IMG/VR virus record: IMGVR_UViG_3300020213_000425
Coordinates: 1-21,883 of that record
Origin: a virus
DNA: 21,883 nucleotides
Reading direction: 5' to 3' (one strand)
Of the stretch, positions 6,574-15,700 are shown one piece after another; positions within the stretch are counted from its first letter, which is position 1; each line of letters starts with the position of its first letter. A program made the position numbers and the translations under genes. The notes under the pieces are model-generated. The model was not told the DNA's origin, made no database searches, and was given only the letters and a program-made list of their open reading frames with translations.

Positions 6574-7506
6574 CTAAGCGTTCGTGATGCCCGAAAGACG
6601 AGCCAACGAAAGTGGATTACGGACACACAGTCCAGGATAAGCTTCAACTCGGCCAAGGTGTCCTGGGGCTGCTTCGGTCTCGCCGAAGTCAGAAACTTCC
6701 CATTGTCCACCAGCACCAGCTAGTCCATGTACTCCATCATCAGCAAAGTCAACAGCCCAAATGGACGTGTTAACGGTGCCTGATCCTTCTGTTTCCGTGA
6801 AAGGAAGGATTGCTGTTCCTGAGCCATCATCACCAATGATGCGGATAGGAACGCCATTATATTGATAGACTTGGCGACCAAATACATCCGTGCCAACATC
6901 AATCAGGGAGATACCCGTGACAGTTGTTCGTGCAAGAGATGTGATCTTACGTCGCATAGTCCGATTCATTAGCAAAGCGGATGGTGTTTGGGTGCGTAGA
7001 GCATCCAACAACTGATCCAATTTGTCTAGGGTGAGGGCTGCACCATTGGTGCTATTGATAACAGCTTGTCCCAGTCCTTCGGCTACAAGAGCTTTTGCAC
7101 CCTTGAAGTCGTCGGCTGTTCCTGTGCCATCAAACCAGTACTTGTCATAAGTACGAGCCATTGATTTTGCCATCTTTTGAAACTGTCGGGCCTTTAGGTC
7201 GATTTGATCCGCTGCAACTCTAACTTCAAAGTTGTCTACGAAGATTTCTCCACCAAGAATAGCTACACCATAAAACTCTGTACGGTCAGTGCCATACGTG
7301 CGGGTGTAGGTATCGTTCACCTTACGAAAGGCGGTACCTGGTAGTGTGTCTTCGATTCGCACTTGAAGTGCATTGCCGGAAAAAGCCATCCAAGGCTGCA
7401 TTTCCATAATAGGAGACTCTTGGATTAGAGTCTCTGCCACACCTTGTGCCGTTGGGTCTGATCCCCATTTGACGGCTTCAAGGAGTGGTACTGAGCCGGT
7501 AGCCAT
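6574..7506 (-). CDS. Major capsid protein (HK97-fold type)
   Basis: This 310-aa protein builds the capsid shell. The N-terminal region (TLIQESPIMEMQPWMAFSG), then RIEDTLPGTAFRKVN, LGGEIFVDNFEV and a basic helix with AKSMARTYDKYWFDG, followed by a MNRTMRRKI segment, follow the order of the N-arm, E-loop and spine helix in HK97-fold coat proteins. The C-terminal part (VDFADDGVHGLAGAGG, ending in LSLARLSGITNA) also fits. No N-terminal delta-domain or prohead cleavage region is evident, consistent with the separate scaffold gene just upstream. I set the start at Met-6 of the longest frame because GGAGGA lies seven bases before it. The next gene begins 12 bases after the stop and is a cement-type protein, as expected in a capsid module. 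Confidence 0.85.
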   Translation of the reverse strand: MATGSVPLLEAVKWGSDPTAQGVAETLIQESPIMEMQPWMAFSGNALQVRIEDTLPGTAFRKVNDTYTRTYGTDRTEFYGVAILGGEIFVDNFEVRVAADQIDLKARQFQKMAKSMARTYDKYWFDGTGTADDFKGAKALVAEGLGQAVINSTNGAALTLDKLDQLLDALRTQTPSALLMNRTMRRKITSLARTTVTGISLIDVGTDVFGRQVYQYNGVPIRIIGDDGSGTAILPFTETEGSGTVNTSIWAVDFADDGVHGLAGAGGQWEVSDFGETEAAPGHLGRVEAYPGLCVRNPLSLARLSGITNA

Positions 7507-7562
7507 ACCGTATTCCTCCATGTTTGTTTTTATATTGGGCTAAGGAGGGATCTGCTCTAAAA
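7507..7562 (-). promoter_or_regulatory. Leader of the major capsid gene with strong ribosome binding site
   Basis: This 56-base gap separates scaffold and capsid genes. It contains GGAGGA (7519-7514) seven bases before the ATG at 7506, the strongest Shine-Dalgarno site seen in the window. An ATG at 7521 in the same frame has no such site upstream and itself overlaps the GGAGGA, so the site fixes the start at 7506. The A/T-rich run CAATATAAAAACAAAC just before it should keep the site unpaired. I see no clear promoter. Confidence 0.5.
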
Positions 7563-8030
7563 CTACATCTGGCGTTTAGCCTGCCGTTTAGCAGTTGCTT
7601 CAAGTCCAGCACGTATTTTAGCTAGTGGTGACGAGCTTGGGTCGATAGACGTGATGGAAGGCGACGTACCATTCAAGTTTCCAATTGCTTTAACAGATCC
7701 GAAGTTGTTCACTTCGTTTGTCGATTCTGGATTGAGAAACTCTTGGACAGCTGATTCCATGTTGTCTTCCGAAACACCTTTGCTTGTCAGCAAATCCCGG
7801 ACCAGTTGTTCTTGAGAAACTTTCCTAGAAGCTTCTAGCTCCTGGGCACGCTCTTCAATTTCACCTGGCTCGAAACCAGAAAGGTCTTCAGCTTTCACGA
7901 ACCTGTAACCATTTTCAGATATCACTGCATGTGACTTATACTTACTTAGTTGCTGTTCGAGGTCCCTGTTTCGCTTTTGGGTCTCTTCTAACTTATTTCG
8001 GAGTGAACTTCCATCTTCATACTCGGTCAT
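7563..8030 (-). CDS. Capsid scaffolding protein
   Basis: This 155-aa protein has the features of an internal scaffold that guides procapsid assembly and is then lost. It is charged, begins with a short coiled coil (about 8-33: LRNKLEETQKRNRDLEQQL), continues with a helical acidic middle (50-105), and ends in a basic segment KRQAKRQM, the type of C-terminus that binds the coat protein inner surface. It lies directly upstream of the major capsid gene, the usual place. No protease is fused to it. The ATG has AGGAG six bases upstream. The family assignment is by architecture and position rather than by a recognised motif. Confidence 0.7.
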   Translation of the reverse strand: MTEYEDGSSLRNKLEETQKRNRDLEQQLSKYKSHAVISENGYRFVKAEDLSGFEPGEIEERAQELEASRKVSQEQLVRDLLTSKGVSEDNMESAVQEFLNPESTNEVNNFGSVKAIGNLNGTSPSITSIDPSSSPLAKIRAGLEATAKRQAKRQM

Positions 8031-8061
8031 TCTATTCTCCTATACGCCCAGAATTGTTACG

Positions 8062-8088
8062 CTTTTTATAGCTGGGGTCCATAAAAAG
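8062..8088 (-). promoter_or_regulatory. Inverted repeat in the gap before the scaffold gene; possible promoter region
   Basis: The 109-base gap 8031-8139 is the largest non-coding stretch in the window. It holds a perfect 8-bp inverted repeat (CTTTTTAT / ATAAAAAG) with an 11-base loop. Upstream on the minus strand lies TGGACA (8118-8113), then TATATA or TATAGA (8099-8092). The spacing of 13-15 bases is too short for a good sigma-70 promoter, so promoter function is only possible. There is no U-tract to make it a terminator. The scaffold ribosome binding site AGGAG (8041-8037) follows, six bases before the ATG. Confidence 0.3.
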
Positions 8089-8139
8089 GGTTCTATATAC
8101 ATTCCCAGAATCTGTCCAATTAAGCTGTGACCAGGGAGT

Positions 8140-9414
8140 TTAAAATTTGGATGAGAGTCCTGTTTGCTGGATTTTGCCACCTTTAGCCTGGGTTATTGGT
8201 GAGTATCCTGAGTTCTTTCCAAGAGCTTCTTCGGACTTGAGGGCCTGATCCATCAGATCAGCAGCTGGTGCTGAGTTCAGGAATACTGCATCTTCAAAGT
8301 CTGTCTGGGTAAACGAGTTGGCTCTGTTAGATCGCTCAACAGCACCGGAGATCCAGTTCTTCTTTCTTGCGAAAGATCCATACTGTTCTTGGGCCTTAGC
8401 TCTGTTGACTCCTGCTTGCCTGAAAGCATTGATCCTTTCTGCTGTTGGTAGTCCCATGCCTGCCTCACTGGCAGCTGATCCGATCATAGCCATCTCAAAG
8501 CTGGTGACTAGTGAGTTGAGATCCAAGTAATCTGTGCCATTAGAGTAGAGGGCATCAGCCATCTGTCGTGCAAAGTCAGGGCTTGATTGTTGGATGTTAG
8601 CAATGGCTCCACCTGTGTCAATACCTTGTTCTTGCAGTCGCTCCAAGTTGGACACTACTCTATTGAGACCCACCTCTGTAGCTCGGGTAATCCATGTGTT
8701 GTAATCCATTGGACTAGCAGCGACTGACCGGTCATACTCTGATTGTAGTTGCTTGGCTTTCTCTGGGTCTACAGTAGCAGCGTACAAATCATCAGATGAC
8801 AGGTTCATTCCTGCGTACACGTAAAAAGCATCTTTCACGTTCTGAGAGGACTTCTCAACCTCGCCGTATACATCAAGTCTCTTCTTAAGCTCATTTGGGT
8901 CTACTTCATTTTCAATGAATGAAGCGATCTCTTTGTGTGTGATGTTAGGATTACGTCCATATTCATTCATTACTTGTCTGTAGTCAGTCACCCTTGATAG
9001 GTAGTCTCCCTCTGTCATACGCAAAGTGCCATCACCCCGACGGATTGACGGGAAGTACTCTTGCCACTGTGGTGTCTGTCGCAAGGCAGCTACGATAGCT
9101 TCTGGTGTATATCCTAGGATGATCCAGTTCCTAATATCATTCGTTAGTCCCAGCTGAGCAATCCACGGCATGAGATTACTCATAGTGTCCATAGCATTGA
9201 TGTTGCTGGTTGGGACCGTGGGACTAGGCCCTGCAAGACCACCAGTCAGGTTCTGGACGTTGTTTAGTGTGTCTTGATAGCTTGGAGGAGTTGGGAACCC
9301 ACTACCTGGCGGCGTCAGAGCGTATACAGGCCCTCCTGTCGGAGGTGGAGGTGTCGGTGGAGTTGAGGAGGGTCCACCTCCAGGTGCCCACAAATTCCAG
9401 TCAGTTATTGTCAT
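8140..9414 (-). CDS. Helical virion/ejection-block protein with Pro-rich N-terminus
   Basis: This 424-aa protein begins with about 65 Pro/Gly-rich residues (PPTPPPPTGG and similar), followed by charged helical sequence. The core has LGLTNDIRNWIILGYTPE, then LRQTPQWQEYFPSI (about 110-124), MTEGDYLSRV, and later ENEVDPNELKKRL. I associate this pattern of short helices, an aromatic-FP motif and a YLSR-type helix with large internal or tail-associated proteins of actinobacterial phages, but the match is from memory and weak. A similar RQT-W motif occurs in the C-terminal half of the neighbouring transglycosylase protein. The start is coupled to the preceding stop (TAATG). It is the last gene before the only gap over 100 bases, so it closes the block that starts at the portal. 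Confidence 0.55.
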   Translation of the reverse strand: MTITDWNLWAPGGGPSSTPPTPPPPTGGPVYALTPPGSGFPTPPSYQDTLNNVQNLTGGLAGPSPTVPTSNINAMDTMSNLMPWIAQLGLTNDIRNWIILGYTPEAIVAALRQTPQWQEYFPSIRRGDGTLRMTEGDYLSRVTDYRQVMNEYGRNPNITHKEIASFIENEVDPNELKKRLDVYGEVEKSSQNVKDAFYVYAGMNLSSDDLYAATVDPEKAKQLQSEYDRSVAASPMDYNTWITRATEVGLNRVVSNLERLQEQGIDTGGAIANIQQSSPDFARQMADALYSNGTDYLDLNSLVTSFEMAMIGSAASEAGMGLPTAERINAFRQAGVNRAKAQEQYGSFARKKNWISGAVERSNRANSFTQTDFEDAVFLNSAPAADLMDQALKSEEALGKNSGYSPITQAKGGKIQQTGLSSKF

Positions 9415-10994
9415 TATGAAAATCCCATCAATTTGCCAACTTGGTCGGCGGTCTTAGTGATATCGGTCTGTGCATTCTCAGTTGTCAGCCATTCATCTTT
9501 AGACTTCAGCTGTTGCTCAAACTCGAATACTGGTAGTTGCTGTGTCATTGCACGTTGTACGTCCGGTGCAAACATACCAGCGTCTGGTCGCTCAAGAATT
9601 TTCTGGTATGTGGCAATGTATGGCTGAGCCCACGTTTGAGTGTCAATCTCTCTTGGTTTCCCTGCATATAAGTTCTTTGCTAGGTCCTTGGCTTCTTCTG
9701 TGATGTCATCCAGGGATGACTGATTATTGAACATTGCTGTAGCTTTTTGTGAGATCATATCGCTGGACATCTGGATGCCCCAACGATCATACATTTCACG
9801 GAGTTGTGCAGCCTGGTTTTCAATATCAACACCTTGCTTACCCCTGTTTCGCTCTAGGTCTGCAATGCTTTGGTACCCAGGAGACAGTGGGTCTGCCATG
9901 TACAAAGGCTTGATCCAAGAATTAATTACTTGGCCCAGTGTTTTATTCCCTGATGCTACCTCTCTAGCGTTCGTCCTAAGAACTGCATCATTCATGTCAA
10001 TGTCTTTGCCCAGCAGCTTTTGGTATTCTGTGATGAGGGCTTCAGCTGCTTTCTGCGTCTGTGTCCCTTGCTCTGCTTCTGCAAGGTCGTCCCACTGACG
10101 TTGTTTGTCATTCAGGTTCTGGTACCAGCCAGTTTGTCTGATGAGTGCTTCAAACTCTGCTTCACCCATGTCTGGTCGGGCAACACGTTGCAAGATGGCT
10201 CTACGGATCCCGACATCCCCACGGGCTTCTGGATTGGATACCAGTATTTCCATGTAGTAATCAAAAGCTGCATTGAATGTACTGAACCTCGGGTCCCAGT
10301 TGGCGAATGCTTGTGCTGAGCCACCCGAGATTGGACTGTCACGGTGGAATTCAGCTTCTGGGATTTCAAACCTGTTAGTGATGGCTGAGATATCTTCAGA
10401 CCCGTCTAAGAGGTAGAAGATCTTGGCACCATTAAGGTCATACAGTACCACGTTGACACGTTGGCCATCTGCTGTAATAACAGTAGCAATACCTGCTTTT
10501 GTTGGGTCTGCCGGTGCTGGGAGTCTCACACCTCCCTTGGTTATTTGATTCCCGCTCACTGCTGTTTCTGGGGCTGTCTGGGGCACTCCTGATCCTCCTT
10601 GATCTGCTGGCATTGCATATTGTCCTGATGCTGCTACGTCAGCTACTTCTTGTAGTCGGGCTCTGTATGAGCCTGATGTGTAAACAGTCCAAGCACTCCA
10701 TTGGGTGCCCTGTCTTGATAAAGATAAACAGATTGATAGGTTGATGATTGGGTCTTTAGCACCCTCGATACCCTGCCCATATGCCAGGATCATGTCTCTG
10801 TGGGTACTTGTTAGTACTTGTCCAAGTCCTGTTGCAGATGACCCAGAATTTTTAACCCCTGGTCTGCCTCCTGACTCTTGAAGTACAATAGCTGTCATTG
10901 TCTGGGCAGCTTGTGGGTCAAAACCAACATGTAGACACATAGCATACACTTCGGCTGCTGTATATCTTACGTTGGGATCTTGAATAATAGCCAT
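9414..10994 (-). CDS. Virion-associated lytic transglycosylase (SLT-like domain) with helical C-terminal region
   Basis: The N-terminal 120 residues form a lysozyme-like lytic transglycosylase domain. The likely catalytic Glu is E40 in LQESGGRPG, followed by the conserved SATGLGQV (53-60) and a WSAWTVYTSGSY segment (99-110) seen in such domains. These enzymes cleave the MurNAc-GlcNAc bond of peptidoglycan. A mid region (about 145-215) is beta-rich. The C-terminal 300 residues are charged and helical, with segments such as RQTGWYQNL. The enzyme has no signal peptide and lies among virion genes far from any holin, so it is probably carried in the particle to open the cell wall during DNA entry rather than acting as the late endolysin. 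The ATG shares its A with the preceding stop (TAATG) without an obvious Shine-Dalgarno site, and the 3' end couples likewise to the next gene. Confidence 0.75.
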   Translation of the reverse strand: MAIIQDPNVRYTAAEVYAMCLHVGFDPQAAQTMTAIVLQESGGRPGVKNSGSSATGLGQVLTSTHRDMILAYGQGIEGAKDPIINLSICLSLSRQGTQWSAWTVYTSGSYRARLQEVADVAASGQYAMPADQGGSGVPQTAPETAVSGNQITKGGVRLPAPADPTKAGIATVITADGQRVNVVLYDLNGAKIFYLLDGSEDISAITNRFEIPEAEFHRDSPISGGSAQAFANWDPRFSTFNAAFDYYMEILVSNPEARGDVGIRRAILQRVARPDMGEAEFEALIRQTGWYQNLNDKQRQWDDLAEAEQGTQTQKAAEALITEYQKLLGKDIDMNDAVLRTNAREVASGNKTLGQVINSWIKPLYMADPLSPGYQSIADLERNRGKQGVDIENQAAQLREMYDRWGIQMSSDMISQKATAMFNNQSSLDDITEEAKDLAKNLYAGKPREIDTQTWAQPYIATYQKILERPDAGMFAPDVQRAMTQQLPVFEFEQQLKSKDEWLTTENAQTDITKTADQVGKLMGFS

Positions 10995-12766
10995 TACGTT
11001 AAGTCATTTGCTTGTGAGGCTGCTTGGAACATGCGCTCTAGGAAAGTGGAATTGTTCTTAGCCTGGTCTGAGAACGCTACAGCAGCAGAGGTTGAATTTG
11101 TCTGTCCAGTTCTCATACCAGCATGTACTGACTTGTTGTCAACAATAACATTTCCAAGTAGGTCTTGGCCTGCATTCTGGAACTGTTGCAAGTACTCTTC
11201 TTCTTTCGCACCATCTGGCTTAGCACCAAACAGGTCCTTGTAAGTGTCAGTCTTACGTACCATATCTGCTGCAAGAGCATCTGGGTTTGATCGCTCTACT
11301 ACCCTAACTCCTCCACGGTGTCCACCAGAAGAGAACTGCCCTTGGAAGTAGTTACCAAATCCTTCAGGGTTGGAGGATGATACTTGGGCTTGAGCTAGTG
11401 CAATCGCCTCAGACCTGAGAGTGCCATACAGAGAATCTACCATCCCCTCATCTGGCTCCATCTGGAACCAGGATCTAAATAGATTCCCGACAATCTCTCT
11501 GGACTCTTCTTTTGGCCGAACGTCTGCTGTAGCCGTGGATGTGGAAGTCAATGATCCGAAAGTCTGTCCACCTGATGCTGGAGTGGTAAGAGCTTTGTAG
11601 TCAAAGCCTTGTGGGTCCAGAGGATTTCCCTGTGTATACCCCATACTGGTCAAGATCTGACCAATTTGATTGGCCTGGTTTTGGTCAACTGGTCCACCAT
11701 TAGCATATACTTGATCTGCTAGTGCTTTGTTTTGAGTAGACAGGATTGTGAGCCCTCTGCTAGGATTATTGGCGTATTGACCGGCATTATTTATCGTGGA
11801 CATTACTTGTGTTAACTTGGCACTTGCTTTTCCAGCTAATCCTTTATTGTACTGGACCTGTTCAACCCTCTGGGCCAGTCCTTTAAAACCTCTGGCACCA
11901 CTGGCTGGGGGAGTTTCTCGGGTGGGCTGTGTATAGTCTTGTCCTTGTGTGGCAAAAAGATACGTGTTAAAGTCCATACCAGGATTGCCTCCTGTCATGT
12001 TTGATACTGTCGTCCACTCTATTAACTTTTCATCCCAGTTTGGGTCAATGGATGAGTATATCTCAACTTCCCTAGCACTGATAATTCTCGTTCCATTTAG
12101 GCTATTAACATCTCTGATTGCTACGGATGTTGTCACTGTTGGGATTCGGCTTGGGTCACGGCTTGAAATTACAGCCATCACCCCAAAGTCTGTCTGGTCT
12201 GTTGACCCCAGCCTTTCCTGTAGCTCTTCTGGATTATCTACTTCATTACCCAGTCTAGTATTCTTGTTGTATGTCTCTACATCATATTGGGTCAGTGGGC
12301 CACCAGGTACAACGACATCTTGGGTCCCATACCCAAAGACATCAAACATCCAAGGTTGGATCTTCATGTCAGAAGAAGACTGGCTTACTACCCTGGCTTT
12401 GGCAGCATCAGCTTCTTCGGTTGTTGTTGCATTCTCATCAATCCGTTTCAGTTCATCATCAAGGTCTTTTTTATCTTTGTTGTAGTGAACATTATCCCAG
12501 ATGTCTTTGATATCTGATTTTCTTATTGTCCCAAAATGGGCCTTCTTCTTGTAACCCCCAGGCTGCATACCAAACAATGGGTCTACACTATTAGGCGATT
12601 CAGGCCCACGAACACCTGAGGTATTAAAATCGTCAACATTATTAATAAAGTACAGCCACTCAGAGTCAGATATGGGGTGCCCTAGCTCTGCCTCAAAATC
12701 TTTTCTTGTTTTATTATCGGTAGTGAATTCAATTTCGGTGAATTCAATTTCGTCATCATTAGCCAT
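10994..12766 (-). CDS. Uncharacterised 590-aa virion block protein
   Basis: I do not recognise this 590-aa protein. The N-terminus is acidic and contains a short duplication (EIEFTEIEF), caused by a perfect 15-base tandem repeat in the DNA. The first half has mixed secondary structure. The central part (about 270-400) is rich in Gly, Asn, Gln and Ser and looks flexible. The last 150 residues are more helical, ending with a Gln/Asn-rich segment (LERMFQAASQANDLT). There is no signal peptide or membrane segment. The start ATG shares its A with the stop of the giant protein (TAATG), with GAGGA nine bases upstream, and its own stop overlaps the transglycosylase start the same way. Tight coupling to both neighbours suggests it belongs to the same internal virion or ejection complex. 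Confidence 0.55.
   Translation of the reverse strand: MANDDEIEFTEIEFTTDNKTRKDFEAELGHPISDSEWLYFINNVDDFNTSGVRGPESPNSVDPLFGMQPGGYKKKAHFGTIRKSDIKDIWDNVHYNKDKKDLDDELKRIDENATTTEEADAAKARVVSQSSSDMKIQPWMFDVFGYGTQDVVVPGGPLTQYDVETYNKNTRLGNEVDNPEELQERLGSTDQTDFGVMAVISSRDPSRIPTVTTSVAIRDVNSLNGTRIISAREVEIYSSIDPNWDEKLIEWTTVSNMTGGNPGMDFNTYLFATQGQDYTQPTRETPPASGARGFKGLAQRVEQVQYNKGLAGKASAKLTQVMSTINNAGQYANNPSRGLTILSTQNKALADQVYANGGPVDQNQANQIGQILTSMGYTQGNPLDPQGFDYKALTTPASGGQTFGSLTSTSTATADVRPKEESREIVGNLFRSWFQMEPDEGMVDSLYGTLRSEAIALAQAQVSSSNPEGFGNYFQGQFSSGGHRGGVRVVERSNPDALAADMVRKTDTYKDLFGAKPDGAKEEEYLQQFQNAGQDLLGNVIVDNKSVHAGMRTGQTNSTSAAVAFSDQAKNNSTFLERMFQAASQANDLT
12723..12752 (-). repeat. Perfect 15-base tandem duplication in the 590-aa gene
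   Basis: GTGAATTCAATTTCG occurs twice in direct succession on the plus strand (12723-12737 and 12738-12752). On the coding strand it duplicates the residues EIEFT in the N-terminus. The length is a multiple of three, so the frame is kept. Exact identity suggests a recent slippage event. Confidence 0.9.
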
Positions 12767-15700
12767 TAGTAAGTGTCCTCAATCGGTCCGTATACTCTTT
12801 TGTATAGAAGGTTGTATAGCTGTATAAACTCAGGGTCTTCCTTAGCGTAGATGATCGCCAAGTCTCTTGCTGATTTTTGGTATTGTACTGGCATATCGGA
12901 AGGGTCAGCTTCTGGGTTTACGCCATAGTAGAACTTATATTCATCCTGCATTGATTTCAGGTAGTCATCAAATTCTTTCAGCCGCTCTTCAGTAGGGTTC
13001 TGTGGGTTGCGGATGTACAGATTCTTCTTAGCCTGCGTCTCAGCAATCCAGCCAGCTGTCTCAATCTTTTGTAGGTTCCACTTAGGGTACTTGTCTTCAA
13101 TCTTTCCAAGTTTCTCCAGATAGTCTACTGCTTCTGGATACTTAAATTCGCCATTAGGAAGCCTAGCACTAAGCAAAGATTTAGACCCATTTGATAGTCC
13201 ATATTGGTCAGCAATCATATTGTATTCTGTTCTGAGTTCGTCAAACTCAGCAGATCCTTGTTTGACTTCAAATTCAGTCGTCATTCCCCATGAGCCGTAC
13301 CCAGGCTTACCAAGCGTTCCACTAACAACATAGAACTGCTCTTGTGTATACTCTGTTAGTTTTTCAATCTCATTCCAAGCAGGGAGCAGGCGCTTAAGTA
13401 GTTTCTCCCACTTTTTAGTGTCTCTTTGAGAGCCGACTTGAAGTGCCTGTGGCAGGAACAAGTGGATCAAGTCGTTGGTTTGGCTATTGGCTGGTGACAT
13501 AGAGACTGCGGTAGCTGTGGCGTTTATCAATGGTCTGTTGATACCACCAATCTCACCAGCTGATATACCACTTCCCCACATCGACAATCTTCCAATTTCT
13601 TTAGCTAGTGGTACGTGCTTCGCTAGTTTCTCATTAAGGTCATACTTGCTTCCCAGAAATTCGTACATTTTTAGTGCATCATGTATCAGAAGCATTCTTC
13701 CAGTTTCTGAGAACATCCACTCTCCCATTTCGGTTATGATCTTTTTCTGGAATGAGAACGGGAATACTAAATAATTAGCAGACAGCTCTAGTGCTGATCG
13801 TCCCTTTTCAGGGTATGTAAACATATTCCTGGCTGCATGAAAAGCCTCTTCTTTTGGCACTCCTACAGATGTCATATACGCATACGCCTTAAAAGATTCT
13901 TTCTCAACTGAGTAACCTAAGATTCCTCCAGCTTCCAGTAATTGGTCCACTCCCACACTGACTGATGGGTCAGTACGGGCTATGCTGCCTCTTGCCAATG
14001 TTGTCCACTCATGTCGGGCATTGGCCATAAATGGCTCTCCCAATTTTTTGGTTATTCCTTTGACCCTCGCTATTAGTGGTAAACCATCTTTAACTGCTTC
14101 TGGCTTGTATTTTGAAATTAGCCGAAGGGTGGCCCCTTCTACCCAGTTTCTTGCATCGAACATTGGGTTAGCGCTGAACCTGAAAAAGTCTCGTAACTTG
14201 AGCAATCCCTCTGAGATCTGTCCATAGTTTTCCCAGTCTCTATGAGCAATGTAGGATGTTACTTTATTGGCTTCATCTCCAGGTTGTAGCTGGAGTCCTT
14301 TGTTCCCTACTCTATTTATGGCTCTAGCAGCTCCTGCTCCCAGAGCTGCTCCACCTACTGCTCCAAGGACAGATTTCAAAGACCCATCCTCACCAAGGTC
14401 AGCTCCAGCCTCGCCACCAACAATCCCACCAATGAGTGTCCCAGGTGTGTTGTACTTGAGAGCTTTTGCTGGGAGGGCTGCACCAGCAATACCACCAGCA
14501 GCAGCCAATCCAATTCTCTCAAGTGGGTCATAGTCACCTTGTTCTTGTCCTACGTAAGCCCCTCCAGCTGCTCCAACAGCTGCCGACAACACTCTTCGAG
14601 ATGCTGCGCCTTCGTCCGTGATGGACGTGGAACCTAACATCTTGAGAGCTTTTGTTGATGCCGGATTAGCTATCAGCCAGCTATCTATGGCTGCTATTCC
14701 TAGAACATCAAATCCTGGATTGTTAGCTTTCTTTGCTGCTTCCTGTATCGCTTTAACTACAGGAGGATCTAGGTTCAAATGTGCCAGAGCTTTGCTTACA
14801 TTAGCAGCACTCATTGAAAACATACCCGTCGGTCTACTCAAGCTGGATACGGCTGCTGTTACACTGTTGCCAAAACCATTATTCAGTTGTTGGGTTTCTT
14901 TAAATGCTTCACGACTTTTCTGCGCATAGTTGTGGAGTGCATTCAGAGCATCATCAATGTATTTACTATCTGGGTTAATGTCGGTGCCTAAAAATATTCC
15001 TGGTTTGTTTGCTTCAAGCTCACGCAGACCACGGTTCATTACATCCTTGAATACTTTCTCTCTGCTGTATGTGATGTAGGAATTGTTTACGGGACTGAAG
15101 AAATTGTGCATAGAGTGTTTTCTGTGCATGGACTGTGTCATTTCAGCGAATGGCCCAACGGACAAATCATTCACATCAAAGCCATGGAAACCAGATCTTA
15201 TTTGTGCCAAATCGTAGCCAATAGCCTTCAACTGGGCAGCCAGTGGATCCGACGGGTCCTTGAACTGTAGTCTCCTGCCCAAGTAAGGTATGATTCTTTT
15301 TAGGTCATCTAGCTGAGATTCTACATCGCCAGATCTGTCAAGTCTACGGCCGATTTGTGAGTCTTTCCAGACTCGGTTAGATTTGATGATTTCCAATTCA
15401 GTGTCCAAATAAGAAACTGCTTTGGATGGGTCCTGCCCATTAGCAGCAATCATTCTGAACGTGCGTAGTAGACCCTCTCTTTCTTTTATTGTATCAGCAG
15501 AGCCTATTGCTGCTCTCTCTGCTATCCAGGCATCTGAGACAGAGTTAAGCCCATGAGCATCAACCTGGCCTGTGAACGTTTTCACCATAGAGGAAAATTT
15601 CCCAGGGCCATCGACCACAGGTACGGTAGGCAAGAACTTTTCAACATTTTTCCTGGCTGCGACCATCTTCTTTCCATGCACGTAAAACTCAGCTGCTTGA

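Noticed and set aside
7507-7521. ATG at 7521 as the start of the major capsid protein
   Set aside because: It has no Shine-Dalgarno site, and the GGAGGA right after it serves the ATG at 7506.
6574-8030. A fused capsid protease or delta domain in scaffold or coat gene
   Set aside because: The scaffold is only 155 aa with coiled-coil composition, and the coat protein begins directly with the N-arm type sequence; no Ser-His catalytic pattern is visible.
14297-14600. The glycine-rich hydrophobic segments as a separate holin or lysis gene
   Set aside because: They lie within one continuous 1,819-codon frame, with no internal stop or convincing ribosome site for a separate small gene.
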